The notes below the pieces were generated by a model that was not told the DNA's origin, did not search any database, and was given only the letters and a program-made list of their open reading frames with translations. This document shows, piece after piece, positions 1-8,572 of a stretch of 39,572 nt of DNA. The DNA lies in contig DELI01000006.1 in NCBI GenBank assembly GCA_002354335.1, positions 1 to 39,572 on the forward strand, given 5' to 3'. The stretch's first letter is position 1; each line of letters begins with the position of its first letter. Origin of the DNA: Sphingobacterium sp. UBA2700. Its GTDB lineage: Bacteria; Bacteroidota; Bacteroidia; Sphingobacteriales; Sphingobacteriaceae. The position numbers and the translations under genes were made by a program.

Positions 1-224
1 TGCAAACGAATATTTTTAGCAGGATAGTGTAACTCGCTAACAATGTGAACAATAATTTATCGAAACACGATGGAAAAAGTGGCGTTACAAGTTGATTTGG
101 GGGTTGCAAGGGGAAAATGACGGGCTTAGGCAGAAAGAAATGAGGCTTTCTTCGAGAGAAGACGGGGTACGCGTCAGGGAAAACCTAATGCAGACCTCAT
201 GCACTCCCCTTTCATAGCCCTCCA

Positions 225-286
225 CAAGCGGGTTTGATTGGGTTATGTATTGGGTTTACATTGGGTGAACAAGGGGTTTAAGCTAT
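225..286. repeat. Leading module of composite intergenic repeat
   Basis: This stretch contains GCGGGTTTGATTGGG, then TTTACATTGGGT, then GAACAAGGGG. The same words in the same order occur at 23005-23050, where they form the right arm of a long hairpin. In both places the module lies just upstream of a heptamer block (here at 291, there at 23060). No matching left arm is visible here, so this copy would not fold into the same hairpin. Function unknown. Confidence 0.65.
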
Positions 287-474
287 CGAATAGTAGTTAG
301 TACTTAGTAGTTAGTATTAAGACCTATGGCGTAATTTCCGCTACAATACATGATCCTGATAATCCTTGCATCCTTCCTTTCGAATAGTAGTTAGTATTTA
401 GTACTTAGTATTAAGACCTATGGCGTAATATCCGCGACAATACATGATCCTGCTCATCTTTAAATCCTTCCTTT
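287..474. repeat. Tandem 94-bp direct repeat carrying two heptamer blocks
   Basis: Two copies of a 94-base unit lie head to tail at 287-380 and 381-474. Each begins CGAA, runs through four heptamers of the form TAGTANT (291-318 and 385-412), then AAGACCTATGGCGTAAT, then CAATACATGATCCTG, and ends TCCTTCCTTT. The copies differ at a few bases. The heptamer block recurs at 23060, 29107 and 39406. No convincing coding sequence crosses this area; the minus-strand reading frame here is simply translated repeat. Confidence 0.85.
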
Positions 475-592
475 CCTGGTTCAAGACTAACGTTGTGATA
501 ATAAAAACCATGTGCAATGAGCTGACTCCTGTCAATCCTTTCATCCTTCCTTTCCTGGTTCAAGACAATACCATCCTTCCCTGGTTCAAGAC
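466..592. repeat. Three copies of a CCTTCC..TGGTTCAAGAC repeat
   Basis: A word beginning CCTTCCTTTCC and ending TGGTTCAAGAC occurs at 466-487 and 545-566, with a shorter form at 575-592. Spacing is irregular (57 and 8 bases), so it is not a CRISPR array. Both orientations of the same word recur at 39492-39546 and a decayed version lies near 23165-23210, tying this module to the dispersed repeat family. Confidence 0.75.
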
Positions 593-738
593 AAAACATC
601 CAACCGGATAACAAGAAAGCTATGTGCTATTTCTATTTCAACAAACCCCATTCCAGCTCTTAAAAAAAGTTAAATCCAAAAGCGACCGCAGCTATTCCCA
701 CCAACATCTATTATATTTAAAGTACTTACTAGCCAAAC

Positions 739-2019
739 ATGAATACCGACCACGACACTACTGCCACGCGTATGTTTCCGAAACAACCTATATTATTTAG
801 GTTCTGCTTTGTTTTCTTTCTATTATTTATCCTGCTGTTCAATAATCATACTTTCCTCTTTCTTACTCCGTTCGTTCCCTTGATGGGCGACGCGATGATT
901 GGGTTCATGAAGAGCATGACCGCAGGGTGGCTAGACCTCAATCAAACCGTTCCTTATTATAGGAATGGTAGCGGCGACAGCACGGTGCATTGGCTGATCC
1001 TACTATTAATATTGCTGCTATCTATTGTAGCTTGTATCGTTTGGTCGCTCGTTGATCGAAAAAACAAATCATATCCGAAACTTTATTATTGGTTAACAGT
1101 GCTTGTGCGTTATTATGTTGGCATCACCATGTTCAACTATGGCGTAATCAAGCTCTTTCAGGGACAGTTCCCCTTCCCTACCTTATACAAGTTGACCGAG
1201 CCACTATATCAGTATTCGCCTATGGGTTTGGCATGGGCATTCTACGGCGCATCGCATCCTTATAATATAATGATAGGTATCGCTGAGATGTTGGGCGTAT
1301 TGTTATTGTTTAGGAAGACGATGACAATTGGAGCAATCATAACCTTAGGCGTTAGTATCAACGTGATGGCGACTAATTATTTCTATGATGTGCCCGTCAA
1401 GATGCTATCGACAGCTCTGGTCTTATTTTCTCTATATCTATTAGGACCTAACATCCGTAAATTCTACGAGCTGCTCATTCAAGGAAAAGCTATTTCGCTC
1501 AGCCCTCCGCCGAGCCTGCAAGTTAATGCACGCTGGAAGCGGATTAGCTTGAATGCCATAAAAGTAATTTTGCTCCTTGCAACCGTCGCACCTGCCGTGC
1601 ATAGTATTATAAGAGCAGATAAGTTCCTCAAGCAATTCGTACAAACGGAGAGCGATCTATATGGCGTTTACTATTTACCGTTGCGCGAATATGAGAACCG
1701 GAAGAAACTTCGGATTCCCGATGACTGGCATTTTCTAATTTTTATCAATGAGCAATCGCTGATCGTCCGCGATGCGGAGATGAAAAGTCGCACCTATCAG
1801 GTGACGAGCGACAGCCTTAAGAAAGAAATCAAGATTATTGGACAGGCTGGAGAGCCAACTCAGCATTTTCGCTATGAAAAACGTGAAACAGGAATCATGT
1901 TAAGGGATATCGAGTCTACAGATTCCATATCCATCTTTGTAAATAAGATAGATATGGAAAATATCGACTTAAAAACCCGAGGTTTTCGATGGGTCAGTGA
2001 TCTGCCTTATAATAGATAG
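739..2019 (+). CDS. DoxX-like multi-pass membrane protein
   Basis: A 426-residue protein with hydrophobic segments at about residues 20-38, 84-104, 117-136, 175-191, 195-212, 218-235 and 272-290, and a soluble tail of about 130 residues rich in charged and beta-forming residues. The central membrane part (VRYYVGITMFNYGVIKL, then AEMLGVLLLFRKTMTIGA) resembles the DoxX/MauE four-helix fold common in Bacteroidota. The tail matches nothing I know. It stands alone: repeats lie upstream, and its stop is one base from the convergent end of the acyl-CoA dehydrogenase. A redox-related membrane role is possible from the DoxX resemblance only. The gene is certain; the family call is moderate. Confidence 0.65.
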   Translation: MNTDHDTTATRMFPKQPILFRFCFVFFLLFILLFNNHTFLFLTPFVPLMGDAMIGFMKSMTAGWLDLNQTVPYYRNGSGDSTVHWLILLLILLLSIVACIVWSLVDRKNKSYPKLYYWLTVLVRYYVGITMFNYGVIKLFQGQFPFPTLYKLTEPLYQYSPMGLAWAFYGASHPYNIMIGIAEMLGVLLLFRKTMTIGAIITLGVSINVMATNYFYDVPVKMLSTALVLFSLYLLGPNIRKFYELLIQGKAISLSPPPSLQVNARWKRISLNAIKVILLLATVAPAVHSIIRADKFLKQFVQTESDLYGVYYLPLREYENRKKLRIPDDWHFLIFINEQSLIVRDAEMKSRTYQVTSDSLKKEIKIIGQAGEPTQHFRYEKRETGIMLRDIESTDSISIFVNKIDMENIDLKTRGFRWVSDLPYNR

Positions 2020-2020
2020 G

Positions 2021-3178
2021 TTATTGGAAGGCGCTGATGTCGGTAATATCTTGTCCGGTAATCAATAAGTGTACATCATGGGTACCCTCATAAGTTATCA
2101 CCGACTCCAGGTTCATCATGTGTCGCATAATTGGATAATCACCTACGATTCCCATTGCACCGAGGACTTGGCGCGCTTCGCGTGCCACCTGCAATGCCAT
2201 ATGCACATTATTGCGTTTCGCCATTGAAATTTGCTGCGGACTAGCTTGATCGTTGTTCCTCAAGGTTGCTAGGCGCCAAGAAAGGAGCTGCGCCTTTGTA
2301 ATCTCTGTCAGCATTTCTGCCAATTTCTTTTGCTGCAATTGGAAGGAAGCGATCGGCTTACCGAACTGTTCCCGTTCTTTAGCGTACTTCAAGGCCACCT
2401 CGTAGCAATCTATTGCTGCACCTATCACGCCCCAGGAAATACCGTAGCGAGCGGAGTTTAAGCATGAAAGTGGGCCGCGCATACTTTGAACGTGTGGCAA
2501 CACATTTTCTTTCGGTATATAGACCTGATCGAAAACAAGTTCGCCCGTCTTGGAAGCACGTAAAGACCATTTATTCAATGTTTCGGGCGTAGAAAAACCT
2601 TCCATCTTCCGCTCGACGATGACCCCACGCACCTTATCTTCCTGATCGCGCGCCCATACAACGGCTATATCGCAAATTGGCGCATTCGTGATCCACATCT
2701 TGGAACCGTGTAGGCGGAAACCATCGCCGTCGGGCGTCAATCTTGTTTCCATACTTCCAGGGTCCGATCCGTGGTTAGGTTCGGTCAAGCCAAACGCGCC
2801 AATAAATTCACCAGCGCCTAATGCCGGAAGATATTTCTTCCGTTGTTCCTCGGATCCGAAGGAGTAGATCGGATACATCACGAGCGATGATTGCACGGAC
2901 GCTGCCGAGCGTATCGCGGAGTCGCCGGCTTCCAGTTCTTGCATGATTAGGCCATAAGCCATGTAGTCAAGCCCCGCACCACCATATTCCTGTGGAATAA
3001 GCGGGCCGAGCGCGCCGACTTCGCCAAGCTTCTTCATCAGATTGGGGATTTCCTTATGCTCCTGTGCGAAATGATCGATTTTAGGACGTATTTCTAAGTT
3101 TACAAAGTCGCGGATCGCATCGCGAATTAAGATATGTTCTGCCGTAAGAAGGTCTTCGATTTTAAAGTAGTCAACCAT
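2021..3178 (-). CDS. gcdH: Glutaryl-CoA dehydrogenase
   Basis: A 385-residue acyl-CoA dehydrogenase that converts glutaryl-CoA to crotonyl-CoA and CO2 using FAD, passing electrons to ETF. The glutaryl-specific features are visible: Arg90 in the run RSAASVQSSLV matches the substrate-carboxylate arginine of human GCDH, and Glu364 in TYEGTHDVH matches its catalytic base. The FAD-binding signature TEPNHGSDPGSMETR lies at residues 132-146. Length is normal for the family without a transit peptide. It is transcribed away from the lysine catabolic genes at 3628-6452, consistent with the end of lysine degradation. A dispersed-repeat fragment begins four bases upstream of the start codon, so the mRNA leader probably includes it. 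Confidence 0.93.
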   Translation of the reverse strand: MVDYFKIEDLLTAEHILIRDAIRDFVNLEIRPKIDHFAQEHKEIPNLMKKLGEVGALGPLIPQEYGGAGLDYMAYGLIMQELEAGDSAIRSAASVQSSLVMYPIYSFGSEEQRKKYLPALGAGEFIGAFGLTEPNHGSDPGSMETRLTPDGDGFRLHGSKMWITNAPICDIAVVWARDQEDKVRGVIVERKMEGFSTPETLNKWSLRASKTGELVFDQVYIPKENVLPHVQSMRGPLSCLNSARYGISWGVIGAAIDCYEVALKYAKEREQFGKPIASFQLQQKKLAEMLTEITKAQLLSWRLATLRNNDQASPQQISMAKRNNVHMALQVAREARQVLGAMGIVGDYPIMRHMMNLESVITYEGTHDVHLLITGQDITDISAFQ

Positions 3179-3627
3179 GATGAGATATTAGATATAAGAC
3201 GTTAGATTTTAGAGTATGGCGCCTTTGATTTGTTAAATATGCGCGCACGTGTATTCGTTTTTATAAAAGGGTTATTCCTTGTGTTTTCATTATTTTTTTA
3301 GCGCTGTTTATAATGGAGGTTTTGCTTATATGCGCCTCCTTTTTATTAGGCACACAGTAAAGTTAAATATAAGATGTGCTGAACGTTTCGAAAATGACTG
3401 CAATCACTAATTTTTTGACGGTTCTATGTGTTTCAGCTTGGCTTGCTGATAATTTCATGGAAGGAAATTTTGTTTTAATCTTTATTTCAGTCACTTAGGA
3501 GTTTCTGATAAGATTGAGTTTTCTTCGGAATTGAGGGTAACAAAATTCATATAATTCGATAATTTAATGTAAAAAATAAATTATATTCTCTATATTTAGT
3601 CAAATATCGAATAATATAAACCAACAT
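3179..3627. other. Divergent intergenic region, gcdH / aldehyde dehydrogenase
   Basis: This 449-base AT-rich gap separates two divergent lysine-degradation transcripts. It holds the repeat fragment at 3182-3217, a weak hairpin (GGAGG 3315-3319 with CCTCC 3335-3339, followed by five T), and a -7-like box TATATTTA at 3591-3598, about 30 bases before the dehydrogenase start. I see no gene. A shared lysine-responsive control site could lie here, but I see no clear palindrome. Confidence 0.5.
3182..3217. repeat. Dispersed repeat fragment upstream of gcdH
   Basis: Bases 3182-3213 match the complement of 29203-29234 with one difference in 32 (GAGATATTAGATATAAGAC, then G or A, then TTAGATTTTAGA). 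The word GATTTTAGAGTAT also recurs at 23121-23133. The fragment lies immediately upstream of the gcdH start codon on the minus strand. No heptamer block is present in this copy. Confidence 0.75.
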
Positions 3628-5157
3628 ATGACATCCAAAGAATTAAAAGCACTAGGAATAGAAGTAGAAAACTTGGGCACAAGTACCGGTAGCAAGTGGT
3701 TTTCCAAGGGAGGATTGATCGCGTCATACTCGCCAACCAACGGAAAGCTGATTGCAAAGGTTCAAAGCACGAGCAAGAAGGAATATGAAAAAGTAATGCA
3801 GGAAGCAGAGAAGGCTAAACTGCAATGGCGGGATATTCCAGCGCCGAAGCGCGGCGAGATTGTTAGGCAATTGGGCGAAAAGTTGCGTGAAGTAAAACCG
3901 TTACTGGGCAAGCTCGTGTCGTACGAGATGGGTAAATCGTATCAGGAAGGTATGGGTGAGGTTCAGGAAATGATCGACATCTGTGACTTTGCGGTTGGAT
4001 TATCCAGACAATTGTATGGAAACACGATTCACTCGGAGCGTCCGGGACATCGTATGTATGACCAATATCATCCGCTAGGGATCGTCGGTATCATTACGGC
4101 TTTCAATTTCCCTGTTGCTGTTTGGGCATGGAATGCGGCATTAGCATTGGTATGTGGTGATGTTGTGGTTTGGAAAGCAAGTGAGAAAACGCCTTTATGT
4201 GCGGTTGCATGTCAGAAAATCATAGCCGATATCTTAAAAGCGAATAAACTGCCGGAGGGCATTTCTTCAATCGTTACGGGCGACAAGGAAGTTGGGGAAT
4301 GGATTTCTTCTGACGAGCGCATTCCTTTGGTATCCGCTACGGGTTCTACCCGCATGGGTAAGATCGTTGCGACTACCGTTGCGCAACGCCTTGGCAAATC
4401 GCTGTTAGAACTAGGCGGAAATAACGCCATCATTGTGACACCAAGCGCTGATTTGAAGATGACGATTATTGGTGCGGTATTCGGTGCTGTAGGAACTGCA
4501 GGACAACGCTGTACCAGCACAAGACGTTTGATTATCCATGAGAGCATTTATGATAAGGTGAAAAAATCTTTAGTGGATGCCTATAATCAAATCAAGATTG
4601 GCGATCCATTAGATGTTAAGCATCACATGGGGCCATTAATTGATACGGATGCTGTTCAGATGTATTTGAATGCATTAGACAAAATAAAGGAAGAGGGTGG
4701 CAAGCTATTAACGGAGGGAGAGGTATTGACAGGCAAAGGTTATGAAAGCGGTTGCTACGTAACGCCGGTTATTGCGGAGGTGGAGAACCATTATGAGATC
4801 GTTCAGCATGAAACTTTCGCTCCTATCCTTTATTTAATTAAATACAAAGGCGAATTGGAGGAGGCCATTGCCTTACAAAATGGGGTAAGACAGGGGTTAT
4901 CTTCGGCGATTATGACGAATAGCCTTCGCGAGTCGGAGCTTTTCTTAAGTCAGAATGGCTCAGACTGTGGTATCGCGAATGTCAACATCGGTACTTCGGG
5001 TGCTGAAATCGGTGGGGCTTTCGGTGGAGAGAAGGAGACTGGCGGTGGCCGTGAATCCGGATCGGACGCATGGAAAGTTTATATGCGCCGTCAGACGAAT
5101 ACCATTAACTATACGACTAACCTTCCTTTGGCACAAGGGATTAAATTTGATTTATAA
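3628..5157 (+). CDS. ALDH7-type alpha-aminoadipate semialdehyde dehydrogenase
   Basis: A 509-residue NAD(P)-dependent aldehyde dehydrogenase closely resembling human ALDH7A1 (antiquitin). Catalytic residues are in place: Asn160 in AFNFPVA, Glu261 in LLELGGNNA and Cys295 in AGQRCTSTRR. The C-terminal run GGAFGGEKETGGGRESGSDA is the ALDH7 hallmark. It would oxidise the semialdehyde (in equilibrium with piperideine-6-carboxylate) made from lysine by the aminotransferase five bases downstream, giving 2-aminoadipate. ALDH7 enzymes also oxidise betaine and lipid aldehydes, but the aminotransferase partner makes lysine breakdown the best reading. Start: the ATG follows an A-rich stretch about 30 bases after a -7-like box. 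Confidence 0.9.
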   Translation: MTSKELKALGIEVENLGTSTGSKWFSKGGLIASYSPTNGKLIAKVQSTSKKEYEKVMQEAEKAKLQWRDIPAPKRGEIVRQLGEKLREVKPLLGKLVSYEMGKSYQEGMGEVQEMIDICDFAVGLSRQLYGNTIHSERPGHRMYDQYHPLGIVGIITAFNFPVAVWAWNAALALVCGDVVVWKASEKTPLCAVACQKIIADILKANKLPEGISSIVTGDKEVGEWISSDERIPLVSATGSTRMGKIVATTVAQRLGKSLLELGGNNAIIVTPSADLKMTIIGAVFGAVGTAGQRCTSTRRLIIHESIYDKVKKSLVDAYNQIKIGDPLDVKHHMGPLIDTDAVQMYLNALDKIKEEGGKLLTEGEVLTGKGYESGCYVTPVIAEVENHYEIVQHETFAPILYLIKYKGELEEAIALQNGVRQGLSSAIMTNSLRESELFLSQNGSDCGIANVNIGTSGAEIGGAFGGEKETGGGRESGSDAWKVYMRRQTNTINYTTNLPLAQGIKFDL

Positions 5158-5162
5158 GCATT

Positions 5163-6452
5163 ATGAGAGAGACACATCAAAGATTAGCGAAACATATTCT
5201 TGCCGATGGCCTGCCAGTCGTTATCGATCTGGAGAAGTCGCACGGCTCCTATATTGTGGATGTTGATGGGAACGAGTATTTGGATATGTTCAGCATGTTT
5301 GCTTCCTCCCCTGTTGGCTACAACCATCCTCATATTGTAAAAAACGCTGATGCGCTGAAGCACGTTGCGATCAATAAGTTAGCTCTGTCGGACGTATATC
5401 CTAGAGAATATGCTGATTTCCTGGACACTTTCGAACGCGTTGGTATCCCACAGGAGTTAAGTTATTGTTTTTTCATCGATGGCGGCGCATTGGCGGTTGA
5501 AAATGCGTTGAAGGCAGCATTCGATTGGAAAACAAGATTGAATTTAAGCAAGGGGATTGAGCAGGAGGCGAGCCAGGTCATCCACTTTAAGCAGGCGTTT
5601 CATGGCCGTTCCGGCTATACTTTGTCCTTAACGAATACGAAGGATCCGCGCAAGTACATGTACTTTCCGAAATTCGATTGGCCAAGAATCAGCAACCCGA
5701 AATTGCAGTTCCCACTGACGGAGGAATCTGTGAATGACACCATTCAAGCGGAAGAGCGAGCAATACAGGAAATTGAGGCTGCTATTGCGAAAAACCCAGC
5801 TGATATCGCTTGTTTAATCATCGAGCCTATACAGGCGGAAGGTGGAGATAACCATTTCCGCAATGCGTTTTTCCAGAAGCTGCGTGAGATATGCGATAAG
5901 AATGATATCATATTAATCTTGGATGAGGTGCAAACGGGTATCGCGATGACGGGTAAGATGTGGTGCTATGAGCACTTAGGCATTATTCCTGACGTGATTT
6001 CTTTCGGAAAGAAGACGCAAGTATGTGGGATTTTGGCAAATAAAGAGAAATTTGACCGCGTGGAAAACCATGTATTCAAAGAGTCTAGCCGCATTAACTC
6101 GACTTTCGGTGGTAATTTGGTTGACATGGTTCGCTTCCGTTTGATTTTAGAAATTATCGAACAGGAGAACCTTGTAGAAAAAGCAGCGCTGTTGGGTGAA
6201 TATTTGATTGAGCAATTAAACATTCTTGCAGAAAAGCATCCTAGCATTACCGCTGTTCGTGGCAAAGGATTGCTTTGTGCTTTCGATTTGCCTACCGACA
6301 AAGAGCGCGATGATTTGGTTGCCAAAGCGATGGACGAGAAGATGTTAATCTTAGGATGTGGCGATCGTAGTATCCGCTTCAGACCGCATCTGACTGCTAC
6401 GAAAGAAGATATTGACAAGGCAATTGCGATTGTTGATAAATTGGTAGACTAA
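5163..6452 (+). CDS. lat: L-lysine 6-aminotransferase
   Basis: A 429-residue class III PLP aminotransferase. It moves the epsilon-amino group of lysine to 2-oxoglutarate, giving aminoadipate semialdehyde and glutamate. The sequence follows the characterised LAT family: SHGSYIVDVDGNEYLDMFSM near the start, pyridine-nitrogen Asp254 in ILDEVQTG, and the Schiff-base lysine (Lys283 or Lys284) in FGKKTQVCG. The usual relatives in this fold, ornithine and GABA aminotransferases, lack the FGKKTQVCG run. It starts five bases after the dehydrogenase stop, so the two form an operon, closed by the terminator at 6503-6535. Confidence 0.92.
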   Translation: MRETHQRLAKHILADGLPVVIDLEKSHGSYIVDVDGNEYLDMFSMFASSPVGYNHPHIVKNADALKHVAINKLALSDVYPREYADFLDTFERVGIPQELSYCFFIDGGALAVENALKAAFDWKTRLNLSKGIEQEASQVIHFKQAFHGRSGYTLSLTNTKDPRKYMYFPKFDWPRISNPKLQFPLTEESVNDTIQAEERAIQEIEAAIAKNPADIACLIIEPIQAEGGDNHFRNAFFQKLREICDKNDIILILDEVQTGIAMTGKMWCYEHLGIIPDVISFGKKTQVCGILANKEKFDRVENHVFKESSRINSTFGGNLVDMVRFRLILEIIEQENLVEKAALLGEYLIEQLNILAEKHPSITAVRGKGLLCAFDLPTDKERDDLVAKAMDEKMLILGCGDRSIRFRPHLTATKEDIDKAIAIVDKLVD

Positions 6453-6502
6453 GATCATTTAGGGCAGCACCCTGCGCTAGCCTAAAATAAAAGAACCCTT
6501 TT

Positions 6503-6535
6503 AAGAGCCGTATTTATTTACGGCTCTTTTTTTTT
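6503..6535 (+). terminator. Rho-independent terminator after lat
   Basis: A perfect 10-bp stem (AAGAGCCGTA 6503-6512 pairing with 6519-6528) with a six-base loop is followed by a run of T to 6535. It closes the dehydrogenase-aminotransferase operon. Confidence 0.88.
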
Positions 6536-6667
6536 AGCACTGTCAATCCGTCATGGATTGCGAACAGAAATACGCTGCTTGATGTTATACTAAAAAAGGC
6601 AATAAATTGTTTTTCAGTGGGAAAGGGCTGCGGGACGTTTATCGGGGATGATTAGCATCATTTTTGT

Positions 6668-6675
6668 TAACTTTG
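6668..6675 (+). promoter_or_regulatory. -7 box (TAACTTTG) for mutL
   Basis: An exact match to the Bacteroidota -7 consensus TAnnTTTG ends seven bases before the mutL ATG. A start site four to six bases downstream would give an mRNA leader of about three bases or less. No good -33 TTTG sits at the usual distance, so this rests on the -7 box alone. Confidence 0.45.
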
Positions 6676-6681
6676 TAGACT

Positions 6682-8553
6682 ATGTCGGATATTATTCAAT
6701 TGCTTCCCGATTCAGTAGCCAATCAGATCGCGGCGGGTGAGGTTGTTCAGCGACCAGCATCAGCAGTGAAGGAGATGATGGAGAATGCTATCGATGCGGG
6801 GGCAGATCAAATAAAACTTATTGTAAAGGATGCGGGGAAGTCATTGATTCAGGTTATTGACAATGGCTGTGGTATGAGCGTTACGGATGCTCGAGTATGT
6901 TTTGAGAGGCATGCGACGTCGAAAATCCGTAAGGCAGAGGATTTATTTGCTATCCGTACGATGGGTTTCCGTGGTGAGGCGATGGCTTCCATTGCGGCTA
7001 TTGCGCACGTGGAACTTCGTACGCGCCGACATGAGGATGAGTTAGGGACTGTTGTTGAGATTGAGGGCTCGGAGGTTGTTCAGCAATATCCGGATCAGAC
7101 GCCAGCAGGCAGCAGTATTTCTGTTAAAAACTTATTCTACAATATTCCGGCAAGACGGAACTTCCTGAAAAGCAATTCCGTGGAGTTGCGACATATTTTG
7201 GATGAATTCCAGCGTATTGCCCTAGCGCATCCTGAGATTTTCTTTTCGCTGCACAGCGATGGCAACGAGATGTTTCACCTTCCGAAGGAAACGTTGAAGC
7301 AGCGTATTGTCCATCTATTTGGAAACAGTTATAACCAGCGCTTAGTGCCGGTTGAGGAGACGACGACCATATTGAATATCAAAGGATATATTGGTAAGCC
7401 TGAGTTTGCGAAGAAGACCCGCGGCGAGCAGTTTTTCTTTGTGAACAACCGTTTTATCAAGGACCCTTATTTAAACCATGCGGTTTTGAATGCCTATGAA
7501 GACATTCTTCCCGCCGATATGTTCCCTTTGTATGTGTTGTTCATCGATATTGATCCTGCGAAGATTGATATCAACGTGCATCCTACAAAGACGGAGATCA
7601 AGTATGAAGATGAGAAGGCAATTTATGCTATTCTTCGTTCAGCGGTAAAGCGTTCATTGGGCCGTTATAATATCACGCCATCTTTGGACTTTGAACAGGA
7701 GACGGGATTTGACACCTTGATTACGCCCAAACCATTGGATGAGATACAGGCGCCGACGATTAATTTTAATCCGAACTTCAATCCCTTTGATGATGGTAAT
7801 CCGAGTGCACGATCGGCGGTAAGTCGCTCTTATAGTTATCCGGAAGCCTTAGAGCGTAAGACCAGCATTCCGCAGAACTGGGATTCGCTATATCAGATTA
7901 CCGAGCAAGAGGAGTCTACACAGCTGCCACTCATTCCGGAAGAGCAAGTGAGCGACAGTAGTTTTATTCAGGCATCAGATCAGCCTAAAAAGCAGTTTTT
8001 TCAGTTGCATAATCGTTATATTGTATCGCAGATTCATTCTGGATTTATGTTGATCGACCAGCAGGCGGCGCATGAGCGTATCTTGTTTGAGCAATTTCAA
8101 CAACATTTGATCAATAATCAGGGTTCGAGTCAGCAAAGTTTGTTTCCCCAGACGGTAGAGTTAAATGCTGCAGATTTTGCATTGATTCAGGACATGTTGC
8201 CAGAGATTCATTCGTTGGGTTTTCAGCTGCGTCCTTTTGGGAAAACAACTTTTGTTGTTGATGGTATTCCTGCGGACCTAGAGAACGTCAATGAAGGGCA
8301 GATTATTGAGCAGTTGCTGGAGGATTTCAAGAACCAGAGCGACCTGCGCTTGAATAAACGCGAGAAACTTGCGAAGAGTTTGGCGAAGAATGCTGCTATT
8401 AAAGCAGGTACAAAATTGGATAACCAAGGGATGGAGGATTTAATCGACCGATTATTTGCCTGTGAATTACCGAATATTTCGATTCATGGGAAACCCGTTA
8501 TCATCACCTATACATTACAAGAATTGGCAGAGCGATTTGCTAGAAACATTTAG
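6682..8553 (+). CDS. mutL: DNA mismatch repair protein MutL
   Basis: A 623-residue MutL that couples mismatch recognition by MutS to strand incision and removal. The N-terminal GHKL ATPase motifs are clear: NQIAAGEVVQRPASAVKEMM at 14-33 with the catalytic Glu, DNGCGM at 60-65, RHATSK at 76-81 and GFRGEA at 95-100. A variable linker (about 335-440) leads to the dimerisation domain. That domain carries DQQAAHERILFE from residue 459, close to the metal-binding DQHA(X)2E(X)4E endonuclease motif but with Gln in place of His. Near the C-terminus, AIKAGTKL and CELPNISIHGKP look like the further endonuclease motifs, so nicking activity is plausible. Two rhomboid genes follow, an order familiar from Bacteroidota. 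Confidence 0.96.
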   Translation: MSDIIQLLPDSVANQIAAGEVVQRPASAVKEMMENAIDAGADQIKLIVKDAGKSLIQVIDNGCGMSVTDARVCFERHATSKIRKAEDLFAIRTMGFRGEAMASIAAIAHVELRTRRHEDELGTVVEIEGSEVVQQYPDQTPAGSSISVKNLFYNIPARRNFLKSNSVELRHILDEFQRIALAHPEIFFSLHSDGNEMFHLPKETLKQRIVHLFGNSYNQRLVPVEETTTILNIKGYIGKPEFAKKTRGEQFFFVNNRFIKDPYLNHAVLNAYEDILPADMFPLYVLFIDIDPAKIDINVHPTKTEIKYEDEKAIYAILRSAVKRSLGRYNITPSLDFEQETGFDTLITPKPLDEIQAPTINFNPNFNPFDDGNPSARSAVSRSYSYPEALERKTSIPQNWDSLYQITEQEESTQLPLIPEEQVSDSSFIQASDQPKKQFFQLHNRYIVSQIHSGFMLIDQQAAHERILFEQFQQHLINNQGSSQQSLFPQTVELNAADFALIQDMLPEIHSLGFQLRPFGKTTFVVDGIPADLENVNEGQIIEQLLEDFKNQSDLRLNKREKLAKSLAKNAAIKAGTKLDNQGMEDLIDRLFACELPNISIHGKPVIITYTLQELAERFARNI

Positions 8554-8572
8554 ACCGATATTTAATTAAAAT

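Larger units (their letters stand above)
1..738. other. Repeat-rich non-coding region
   Basis: No believable gene lies in this 738-base stretch. Bases 1-224 show no recognisable structure. From 225 onward the region is filled by modules of the dispersed repeat family (leading module, tandem 94-bp unit, TGGTTCAAGAC copies). Bases 600-738 are AT-rich and presumably hold the promoter of the DoxX-like gene, but I cannot point to a clean -33/-7 pair. Confidence 0.7.

Noticed and set aside
5..19. Match of AAACGAATATTTTTA to a site near 19670
   Set aside because: A 15-base AT-rich match, one side of which is coding sequence, is within chance for a window this size.
466..592. Three spaced copies of a TGGTTCAAGAC-ending repeat as a CRISPR array
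   Set aside because: Spacings are 57 and 8 bases, the third copy is shortened, and no cas gene is present. The word belongs to the dispersed repeat family.
470..592. GGTTCAAGAC resembling a tRNA T-arm
   Set aside because: The word recalls the T-loop consensus, but no cloverleaf arms or acceptor stem can be formed around any copy.
411..614. Minus-strand reading frame in the left repeat region
   Set aside because: It is made of translated repeat units (EPGK recurs), has no start context and no recognisable domain.
3315..3344. GGAGG/CCTCC hairpin with T run as terminator of a small RNA
   Set aside because: Five base pairs with a 15-base loop is weak and no promoter-like sequence or conserved RNA is visible upstream.
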